The notes beneath the pieces were generated by a model. That model was not told the DNA's origin. It saw only the letters and a program-made list of their open reading frames with translations, and searched no databases. Of a stretch of 10,233 bases of DNA, positions 1-5,164 are shown piece by piece. The stretch is from Pseudomonadota bacterium (GTDB taxonomy: Bacteria; Pseudomonadota; Alphaproteobacteria; Rhizobiales; Tepidamorphaceae), in the NCBI GenBank assembly GCA_023435545.1, contig JAEYRQ010000108.1, positions 1 through 10,233 of the forward strand, written 5' to 3'. Each line of letters begins with the position of its first letter. Position 1 is the stretch's first letter. The position numbers and the translations under genes were made by a program.

Positions 1-2
1 AA

Positions 3-167
3 CTCGGCGAGGGCTGCGAAGCCGCGCCCGCGGTCTCCGTGGCGATCCGTAAGCGACTCCGCGACACGTTGGTGTTCACCGCCGAGGTCGACCTCGTGCC
101 GTGGGGCAGCCTGCCGCGAAGTGAATACAAGTCGAAGCTGGTCGACCGATCGGCCGCCGGCGACTGA
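3..167 (+). CDS. 3' end of a phenylacetate-CoA-ligase-like adenylate-forming enzyme (partial)
   Basis: Only the last 54 codons are in the window, read in frame 3 up to TGA at 165-167. The peptide has the C-terminal pattern of the phenylacetate-CoA ligase (PaaK-like) branch of the ANL superfamily: a strand-rich subdomain, then VDLVPWGSLPRSEYKSKLV. Family members usually end with a similar G-S-L-P-R-S-E-x-K motif, in which the lysine belongs to the A10 region that helps adenylate formation. Such enzymes activate aryl or acyl acids to CoA thioesters in the cytoplasm using ATP. The dctP start lies 52 bases downstream with no terminator between, so cotranscription with the TRAP genes is likely. 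That would make this the activating step for the imported acid (inference). A tyrosine replaces the more usual glycine before the lysine. The substrate cannot be told from this fragment. Confidence 0.7.
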   Translation, partial: LGEGCEAAPAVSVAIRKRLRDTLVFTAEVDLVPWGSLPRSEYKSKLVDRSAAGD

Positions 168-219
168 CGCCACGGCGGCCACAACTGCCCGCAAAGGGCG
201 ACAACGAAAGGGAGGAACG

Positions 220-1230
220 ATGATACCGCGAATGTCACTGGCCGCAGCAGGGATACTCTGCGCCATGGCCCTGCCGGCCGCCTCGGCCGAATACGAGATG
301 AAGATCTCGACCATGTTCCCGTCGACCCACTTTATCCAGACGATGGCGCTCGAGCCCTGGGCGAAGTCGATCGAGGAGCGGAGCGGCGGACGGGTGAAGT
401 TCACCTTCTTCCCGGCAGGTTCGGCGCTCGGCGATGCCACCAAGCAGTTCGACCAGGTGCGGGCCGGCGTCGTTGACGTCGCCGTCGGCATTCCGGCGAT
501 CCCGCGCGGGCGCCACCCGCGTACGGTGCTGATGGAACTGCCCTTCACCGTTGCCTCTTCCGAGGCCGGCACCAAGGCGCTGATGGACATCTACCAGGAC
601 TACCTGCTGGAGGATTTCCCAGGCACCAGGGTGCTCTCGCTGACGCTGACAGAGCCGAGCGCGATCCACACCAAGGCGCCGATCGAGAATCTAGAGGGCC
701 TGAAGGGCATGCGCGTGCGCGCCCCGACCCCCAGCGTCACCGCCATTCTCGAGGCGGTGGGCGCGACCCCGGTCGGCATGCCGCCCACACAGATCTACGA
801 GAGTGTCGAACGCGGCGTCGTCGACGGCAACGTCATGCCGTGGGGTCCGGTCGGCGCGTTCAAGATCTGGGAGGTGCTCCACAATCACCTCAATGCCCGC
901 ATGGACACGGTGACGATGTACACGCTGATCAACCAGCAGCGTTACGACTCGCTTCCCGACGACATCAAGGCGCTGTTCGACGAGGCCCCGGCCTACTTCA
1001 CCGAGAACTGGGGACAGTGGTGGTACGACACCGACCAGAAGGCGATCGAGGCGGCGAAGGGCAACGGCAACACCATCGTCGAGGTCGATCCGGCAACGCG
1101 CGAGCAGTGGCGCGAGGAGATGAAGCCGGTGATCGACGCCTATCTCGCCGAGCAGGAGAAGACCCTTCCCAACGCCCGCGAGATCTACGGCGCCATGGTC
1201 GAGGCCGTGGGCAAGTACGAGAAGCAATAG
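220..1230 (+). CDS. dctP: TRAP transporter periplasmic substrate-binding protein, DctP family
   Basis: This 336-residue protein captures an organic acid in the periplasm and delivers it to the DctQM permease. ATG at 220 was chosen because GGAGG lies at 211-215 and the protein then opens with a clean Sec signal peptide: M-I-P-R, a hydrophobic stretch at about 6-20, and a probable cut after ASA at residue 23. The family hallmarks are present: FFPAGSALGD (64-72), MELPF (105-109), GLKGMRVRAP (160-169), and the helix TQIYESVERGVVDG (190-203). R167 in the MRVRAP motif matches the family's conserved arginine that forms a salt bridge with the ligand carboxylate. Length is typical for DctP. The permease genes follow on the same strand after 174 bases containing a strong hairpin. 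In-frame upstream codons reach back to 121 but overlap the previous gene and precede the signal peptide, so that start is unlikely. The ligand is unknown. Confidence 0.93.
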   Translation: MIPRMSLAAAGILCAMALPAASAEYEMKISTMFPSTHFIQTMALEPWAKSIEERSGGRVKFTFFPAGSALGDATKQFDQVRAGVVDVAVGIPAIPRGRHPRTVLMELPFTVASSEAGTKALMDIYQDYLLEDFPGTRVLSLTLTEPSAIHTKAPIENLEGLKGMRVRAPTPSVTAILEAVGATPVGMPPTQIYESVERGVVDGNVMPWGPVGAFKIWEVLHNHLNARMDTVTMYTLINQQRYDSLPDDIKALFDEAPAYFTENWGQWWYDTDQKAIEAAKGNGNTIVEVDPATREQWREEMKPVIDAYLAEQEKTLPNAREIYGAMVEAVGKYEKQ

Positions 1231-1244
1231 ACAGGCCGCCCACC

Positions 1245-1276
1245 ATCCCGGACGCCGCATCGCGGCGATCCGGGAT
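1245..1276 (+). promoter_or_regulatory. Intercistronic hairpin between dctP and dctQ
   Basis: ATCCCGGACGCCGC (1245-1258) pairs with GCGGCGATCCGGGAT (1262-1276) around an ATC loop. This gives 14 base pairs with one bulged A at 1268. It starts 14 bases after the dctP stop. There is no T-run after it, so it is not a normal intrinsic terminator. A 3' stability stem-loop that raises the amount of binding protein relative to permease is the likely role (inference). Confidence 0.6.
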
Positions 1277-1404
1277 CGGGAGGGCACAACGGTGGACGCG
1301 TCCCGGTCCCGGCTCTTCGGCTTTGCCTTCGGCCTGGATGACGCGCCCTCATACAGAGACGTGGACACGGCTGAGCGGCCTGGGCAATCCACGCGGGGAA
1401 GGTG

Positions 1405-1893
1405 ATGATCCGCCTCTACGAGCAGAGCGAGCGCTGGCTGCGGAGATTGGCTCTTGCAGGAACGGGGGCGCTGATGGTCGCCGTCGCGCTGACGGTAGCC
1501 GACATCGCCATCCGCTCGACTGGTGGCGGTGCTGTCGCCGGCATGGTCGACATCGTCCAGCTCTGCGTCATGGTGTCGGCCATGCTGGCGATCCCGTACG
1601 GCTTCCCAGCCGACCAGCACGTCGCGATCGACCTCTTCACGGTCCGCCTGCCTGTGTCGGTCCAGCGCGCTTTGCGCGTCTTCGCGGCGCTGCTCGGCAT
1701 CTGCTTCCTGTCGGGCGTGCTTTGGTTCTCCCACCGCCAGGCGATGCTCGAAGCAAGCTACGGCGACCGCAGCCAGACCATCGGCATCCCGATGATCTGG
1801 TACTGGGTGCCGCTGCTGGCCGGGATGGCGCTGGCGGTACTGGCCAACATCGTGGTTGCGCTGCGCTTCGCCTTCGGCGGTCCCGACCGGTGA
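1405..1893 (+). CDS. dctQ: TRAP transporter small permease subunit, DctQ family
   Basis: This 162-residue inner-membrane protein partners DctM in sodium-driven TRAP uptake. Four hydrophobic segments are visible at about residues 15-36, 47-66, 89-109 and 131-154, as expected for DctQ. Family signatures include ADIAIRS (32-38) after the first segment, and T-I-G-I-P-M-I-W-Y (125-133) before the last, which corresponds to the common T-x-G-I-P-x-x-W/Y element. The region before it is basic and starts amphipathic (RLYEQSERWLRR). ATG 1405 is used; a GTG immediately before it (1402) is an equally possible start and would add one residue. The purine-rich GGGGAAGG at 1395-1402 serves as ribosome binding site, though its spacing to either start is tight. 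The stop lies seven bases before the dctM start, so the two permease genes are probably translationally coupled. Confidence 0.9.
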   Translation: MIRLYEQSERWLRRLALAGTGALMVAVALTVADIAIRSTGGGAVAGMVDIVQLCVMVSAMLAIPYGFPADQHVAIDLFTVRLPVSVQRALRVFAALLGICFLSGVLWFSHRQAMLEASYGDRSQTIGIPMIWYWVPLLAGMALAVLANIVVALRFAFGGPDR

Positions 1894-1900
1894 GCGAGAG

Positions 1901-3202
1901 GTGAGCGCTCCCGTCATCGGCCTGATCGGCCTCGCCGCGCTGCTCGGCCTGATCGCGCTTCGCGTGCCGGTGGCGATCGCCATGGGCACCGTCGGAATTG
2001 TCGGCGGCGTCGCGCTCAACGGCTGGCTCAGCCTGGGCTTCGTGCTCGGTTCGCAGCCTTTCGTGACGGTGTCGCCCTATTCGCTGTCGGTCATCCCGCT
2101 GTTCGTGATGATGGGCGCCTTCGCCGGCCGAGCCGGGCTGTCGGGGTCGCTCTACCAGGCGCTGAACGCCCTGATCGGACACTGGCGCGGCGGCCTGGCC
2201 TCGGCGACCGTCGGAGCCTGCGCCCTGTTCGGGGCGATCTGCGGCTCAAGCCTCGCAACCGCCGCCACCATGGCCCGCGTCGCCGTGCCGGAAATGCGCG
2301 CGATCGGCTACGACGACCGCCTCACCTCGGGCGCGCTTGCCGCCGGCGGCACACTCGGCATCCTGATCCCCCCGTCGATCATCATGGTCATCTACGCAAT
2401 CATGACCGAGCAGTCGATCGGCCGGATGTTCCTTGCCGGCATGATCCCCGGCATCCTCGCCGCGGCACTCTATATGTGCGCCGTCTATGTGGTCGCCCGC
2501 CTCAGGCCGGAGGCCGCCCCGCGCGGCGTACGGGTCGATTCCGCTGCGCGGCTTTCCGCAGTGCGGCAGATGTCGCCGGTGCTGCTGCTCTTCGTCGTGG
2601 TGATGGGCGGCATCTATGTCGGCATCTTCTCGCCGACCGAGGCGGCCGCCGTCGGCTCGTTCGGGGCGATCCTGCTGGCGCTCGTGCGCGGCCGCCTCAC
2701 GGGGCGGGTGATCATCGATGCGCTGGTCGAGACGGCCTCGACCACCGGCATGATCTTCCTGATCCTGATCGGCACCTCGGTGCTGCAATTCTTCATCGAG
2801 ACCTCGACCCTGCCGACGGTGATCATCGACTGGATCCGTGCACTCGGCCTGCCGCCCATCGGCGTGCTGGTGGTGATCCTGATGGTCTATGTCGTCCTCG
2901 GCTGTTTCCTCGACAGCCTCTCGATGATGCTGATCACCCTGCCGATCGTGTTCCCGCTGATCCTCTCGCTCGGCTTCGATCCGATCTGGTTCGGCGTCCT
3001 CGTCGTATCGGTGGTGGAAATCGGGCTGATCACGCCGCCGGTCGGGATGAACCTCTACGTGATCGCCTCGTCGGTCGACAACATGCGCTTCGAGCGGGTG
3101 GCGGCCGGCGTCCTGCCGTTCCTGGCGGCGGATGCGGTGCGGGTGGCGTTGCTCGTCGCCTTCCCGGCGATATCTCTGCTGTTGCCGGCAATGCTAATGT
3201 GA
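1901..3202 (+). CDS. dctM: TRAP transporter large permease subunit, DctM family
   Basis: This 433-residue polytopic inner-membrane protein forms the translocation channel of the TRAP transporter. Family motifs are well preserved: YSLSVIPLFVMMGAFAGRAG (60-79), FGAICGSSLATAATMARVAVPEM (110-132), ALAAGGTLGILIPPSI (145-160), FSPTEAAAVG (243-252) and VVEIGLITPPVGMNLYVI (371-388). The two IPP/TPP-containing segments are the paired discontinuous helices of the two internal repeats. The protein is almost entirely hydrophobic, and its length is normal for DctM. GTG at 1901 is chosen because it begins the typical first helix (IGLIGLAALLGLIALRVPVA). A TTG 45 bases upstream overlaps dctQ and adds a poor N-terminus. 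No clear Shine-Dalgarno sequence fits 1901 (GAGAG abuts the codon), so initiation probably relies on coupling to dctQ termination. Confidence 0.93.
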   Translation: MSAPVIGLIGLAALLGLIALRVPVAIAMGTVGIVGGVALNGWLSLGFVLGSQPFVTVSPYSLSVIPLFVMMGAFAGRAGLSGSLYQALNALIGHWRGGLASATVGACALFGAICGSSLATAATMARVAVPEMRAIGYDDRLTSGALAAGGTLGILIPPSIIMVIYAIMTEQSIGRMFLAGMIPGILAAALYMCAVYVVARLRPEAAPRGVRVDSAARLSAVRQMSPVLLLFVVVMGGIYVGIFSPTEAAAVGSFGAILLALVRGRLTGRVIIDALVETASTTGMIFLILIGTSVLQFFIETSTLPTVIIDWIRALGLPPIGVLVVILMVYVVLGCFLDSLSMMLITLPIVFPLILSLGFDPIWFGVLVVSVVEIGLITPPVGMNLYVIASSVDNMRFERVAAGVLPFLAADAVRVALLVAFPAISLLLPAMLM

Positions 3203-3222
3203 GGGTTTCAGAGGAGCGAGCC

Positions 3223-3819
3223 ATGGACAACGCGCAGATGCGGAAGCTTCAGAGCCAGGGCGTGCATCACATCACGCTGGTCGGCGCCGACCGTCAGACC
3301 TCGATCGACTTCTGGGAGGGCGTGCTCGGCATGCCCTTCGTGTTCGAGCAGCCCAACCTCGACGTGCCTGCCGAAAGCCATCTCTATTTCGATCCGGGCG
3401 ACGGGCGGCTGATCACCATCTTCACCAACGAGGAACGCAAGCCCGACCCGCGCCGCACGCCGACCGAGCCCGGCTGCGTCCACCACATCGCCTTCGCGGT
3501 CTCCAGGGCCACCTTCAGCCAGGCGATCGCCCGTCTCGACGAACGCGGCATTCGGCACTCCGGCGTCAAGGACCGCGGCTTCATGGATTCGATCTACTTC
3601 AACGATCCGCTCGGCCTGACCATGGAACTGGCCAGCTACCGCTTCGAGCCGCCGGCGGGCTTCACCCACGCCGACGTGCTGCTCGAGGCGCACCGGATCC
3701 GGGTCGACCGCGGCGACTACAACATCGCCGAGATCCATCTGGCCGATGCGATCGAGGCGCTCACTGAGCGCTCGCGCGGCAGCCTGTCGGCCGACCGCGC
3801 GCCGAAGAACCCCTACTGA
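3223..3819 (+). CDS. VOC-superfamily metalloenzyme (glyoxalase / extradiol dioxygenase-like)
   Basis: This 198-residue cytoplasmic protein has two beta-alpha-beta-beta-beta modules of the vicinal oxygen chelate fold. Module 1 starts GVHHITLVG (13-21) followed by FWEGVLGM (30-37). Module 2 starts CVHHIAFAV (85-93) and closes with SIYFNDPLGLTMELASY (123-139). The predicted metal ligands are H16, H88 and E135, a 2-His-1-carboxylate set as in extradiol ring-cleavage enzymes. The fourth ligand typical of glyoxalase I is not evident in module 1, where LITIF stands in that strand. About 60 extra residues follow the second module. ATG 3223 has GAGGAG six bases upstream. The gene starts 20 bases after dctM, so it belongs to the transporter operon, and it is followed by a glutathione S-transferase. 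A dioxygenase, isomerase or glutathione-dependent lyase acting on the imported compound is plausible. The exact reaction is not determined. Confidence 0.85.
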   Translation: MDNAQMRKLQSQGVHHITLVGADRQTSIDFWEGVLGMPFVFEQPNLDVPAESHLYFDPGDGRLITIFTNEERKPDPRRTPTEPGCVHHIAFAVSRATFSQAIARLDERGIRHSGVKDRGFMDSIYFNDPLGLTMELASYRFEPPAGFTHADVLLEAHRIRVDRGDYNIAEIHLADAIEALTERSRGSLSADRAPKNPY

Positions 3820-3821
3820 GG

Positions 3822-3842
3822 CGGGACCCCATCCGGGGCCCG
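3822..3842 (+). promoter_or_regulatory. Intercistronic hairpin between the VOC and GST genes
   Basis: CGGG (3822-3825), a bulged A, and CCCC (3827-3830) pair with GGGG (3835-3838) and CCCG (3839-3842) around the loop ATCC. This is an eight-pair, all-GC stem beginning three bases after the VOC stop codon. No T-run follows, and the GST start with its own GGAGAG site lies 30 bases downstream. A processing or stability element, or a leaky pause site, is more likely than full termination. Confidence 0.5.
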
Positions 3843-3871
3843 TCGGCACCGCTGCAACCGGGAGAGTGACA

Positions 3872-4549
3872 ATGAAGCTCTACATGCACCCCGTATCGAT
3901 GACGAGCCGGCCGGTCCGCCTGTTCATCGCCGAGAAGGGGCTGGCCGTCGACGAGGAGGTTGTCGATCTCTTCACCGGCGCCCACTACCAGGAGCCGTTC
4001 AACACCATCAATCCGAACCATCTGGTACCGGTGCTGGAGGACGGCGACTTCCGCCTCACCGAATCCTCGGCGATCCTGAAGTATCTTGCCGACAAGTTCG
4101 ACCTGCCCGAATATCCGAAGGACCTTAAGCAGCGCGCCCGGGTCAACGAGGTGATGGACTGGTTCAACTCCAACTTCTACCGGGACTACGCCTACGGCTT
4201 CATCTATCCGCAGGTCTTCCCGCACCATAAGCGGCCGACGGATGAGATCCACTCGGGCACGATCGAGTGGGGCAAGTCGAACGCCGAGAAATGGCTGCAG
4301 ATCCTGAACGACCACTGGATCGGCCCGGACCGGCAGTATCTCGCAGGCGACACCATCACCATCGCCGACTACTTCGCCGCCGGCCTGCTGACGCTGGGCG
4401 AGGTGGTGCGCTGCGACTTCTCCAAGTACCCCAATGTCGAGCGCTGGCTCGCCAACGTGAAGAAGCTGAAGACCTGGCCGCAGGTCAACGAGGTGTTCTA
4501 CGGCTTGGTCGAGCAGGTGAAGGACCAGCCCTTCGAGGCGATCAGATAG
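3872..4549 (+). CDS. Glutathione S-transferase family protein
   Basis: This 225-residue soluble protein has the two canonical GST domains. Residues 1-80 form the thioredoxin-like domain: LYMHPVSMTSRPVRLF (3-18) carries the serine-rich active-site loop seen in theta-like bacterial GSTs, NPNHLVPVLED (47-57) contains the cis-proline P53, and TESSAI (63-68) is the gamma-glutamyl binding E-S pair. The helical C-terminal domain (about 85-225) includes YLAGDTITIADY (156-167), with the conserved T-x-x-D capping box at T163-D166. ATG 3872 has GGAGAG at 3861-3866 upstream. The gene lies 52 bases after the VOC gene and ends the forward operon. Such enzymes conjugate glutathione, remove halides, isomerise maleyl compounds or cleave ethers. 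Context suggests a catabolic rather than purely detoxifying role, but no subclass can be assigned with confidence. Confidence 0.9.
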   Translation: MKLYMHPVSMTSRPVRLFIAEKGLAVDEEVVDLFTGAHYQEPFNTINPNHLVPVLEDGDFRLTESSAILKYLADKFDLPEYPKDLKQRARVNEVMDWFNSNFYRDYAYGFIYPQVFPHHKRPTDEIHSGTIEWGKSNAEKWLQILNDHWIGPDRQYLAGDTITIADYFAAGLLTLGEVVRCDFSKYPNVERWLANVKKLKTWPQVNEVFYGLVEQVKDQPFEAIR

Positions 4550-4556
4550 GGGTTCA

Positions 4557-4585
4557 TTGCCCGGTCCGCCTGCGCGCGCTAGGTT
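4557..4585 (+). promoter_or_regulatory. Putative sigma-70-type promoter of mazEF
   Basis: TTGCCC (4557-4562) and TAGGTT (4580-4585) are separated by exactly 17 bases. Each box matches four of six consensus positions. The predicted transcript would start near 4592, giving a leader of about 18 bases before the mazE ATG. The -10 box overlaps the palindrome at 4582-4595, as expected for a self-repressed toxin-antitoxin promoter. It was found by eye only. Confidence 0.45.
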
Positions 4586-4595
4586 ACATGTAACC
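4582..4595. promoter_or_regulatory. Perfect 14-bp palindrome, probable MazE/MazEF operator
   Basis: GGTTACATGTAACC equals its own reverse complement over all 14 bases and lies 14 bases before the mazE start codon. It overlaps the candidate -10 box. Antitoxins of type II systems commonly repress their own operon by binding such a dyad, with the toxin as co-repressor. Binding here is inferred from position and symmetry. Confidence 0.65.
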
Positions 4596-4609
4596 ATGGA
4601 GCTACGGCG

Positions 4610-4834
4610 ATGCCACCAGCAAATGAGCGCAAGTCACCGGGGGATAAAGTGAGAGCCCACAGGGAGCGCCTGCGCCGGCAGGGCTTGAGGCCGGTGCAGG
4701 TTTGGGTTCCAGATACCAGGACCTCCGAGTTCCGGGCGGCCGCCCACGCACAATCGCTCGCCGTCGCGTCGAGTGACCGGGAGCCGGAGGATCAGGCTTT
4801 CATCGACGCAGTCGCCGACTTCGGCGAGACATGA
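4610..4834 (+). CDS. mazE: Antitoxin, MazE family (DUF3018-type)
   Basis: This 74-residue protein is predicted to neutralise the downstream MazF toxin and repress its own promoter. The N-terminal part, KVRAHRERLRRQGLRPVQVW (13-32), continuing into VPDTRTSEFRAAAHAQS (33-49), fits the DUF3018 antitoxin family: a basic helix, a short strand (RPVQVWVPD) and a helix, compatible with a ribbon-helix-helix DNA-binding fold. The acidic tail EPEDQAFIDAVADFGET (58-74) is the expected toxin-wrapping segment, disordered until bound. ATG 4610 has GGAG at 4598-4601 with eight-base spacing. The stop overlaps the mazF start as ATGA (4831-4834), so translation is coupled. The pair sits between the catabolic operon and an oppositely oriented molybdoenzyme gene, independent of both. 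Confidence 0.85.
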   Translation: MPPANERKSPGDKVRAHRERLRRQGLRPVQVWVPDTRTSEFRAAAHAQSLAVASSDREPEDQAFIDAVADFGET

Positions 4835-5154
4835 GGCGTGGTGAAATCTGGACTGTCTCCCACGCTAGCTATGCCGGAAAACCCCGTCCGGCCGTCGTGA
4901 TCCAGTCCGATGCATTCGATGCAACGCGGTCGGTGACAATCTGTCCTTTCACGACGGACGAAACCGAGGCACCCCTGTTGCGTCTCTTGGTGCAGCCAAG
5001 CGAAATCAATGGCCTGCGATCGGCTTCGCGGCTCATGGTGGACAAGGTGGTCACCATTCCGCGAGAACGGGTCGGATCTCATGTCGGCCGTCTCGACGAA
5101 GATGACCAGCGCCGGCTCGACCGCGCGATCATGGTATTCCTCGGGCTGGTCTAG
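4831..5154 (+). CDS. mazF: Toxin, MazF/PemK family endoribonuclease
   Basis: This 107-residue protein resembles the sequence-specific mRNA interferases of the MazF/PemK/Kid family, which halt translation by cutting RNA. It opens with the diagnostic MRRGEIWTVS. Next comes GKPRPAVVIQSD (16-27), in which R19 matches the conserved catalytic arginine. TICPFTTD (36-43) follows, and its threonines lie where the catalytic Thr/Ser is found in the family. SASRLMVDKVVTIPRERVG (64-82) matches the usual S-x-x-x-V-D-x-x-x-x-x family strand. The length is normal and no frameshift or truncation is seen, so the toxin looks active. There is no separate Shine-Dalgarno sequence, since the start is within the mazE stop overlap; expression should depend on mazE translation. 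It ends only two bases from the 3' end of the convergent molybdopterin-subunit gene. The RNA target sequence cannot be predicted. Confidence 0.92.
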   Translation: MRRGEIWTVSHASYAGKPRPAVVIQSDAFDATRSVTICPFTTDETEAPLLRLLVQPSEINGLRSASRLMVDKVVTIPRERVGSHVGRLDEDDQRRLDRAIMVFLGLV

Positions 5155-5164
5155 GTTCACCTAG
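5151..5164. repeat. 6-2-6 inverted repeat at the convergent mazF / molybdoenzyme gene ends
   Basis: CTAGGT (5151-5156) and ACCTAG (5159-5164) are perfect inverted copies around TC. The dyad contains the mazF TAG (5152-5154) and reaches into the last codons of the opposing gene, whose stop (5157-5159) covers the centre and the first base of the right arm. A competing stem GGGCT/AGCCC (5143-5147, 5163-5167) encloses it. It could form a hairpin in both transcripts, but there is no T-run in either direction. Confidence 0.4.

Noticed and set aside
1245..1276. Rho-independent terminator after dctP
   Set aside because: The stem is strong but is followed by CGGGAGGGC rather than a T-run, and the permease genes need readthrough. 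It is recorded as an intercistronic hairpin instead.
691..2019. A 442-codon reverse-strand frame over dctP, dctQ and the start of dctM
   Set aside because: It is antisense to three well-supported TRAP genes and rich in R, H and A without motifs, so it is a shadow frame.
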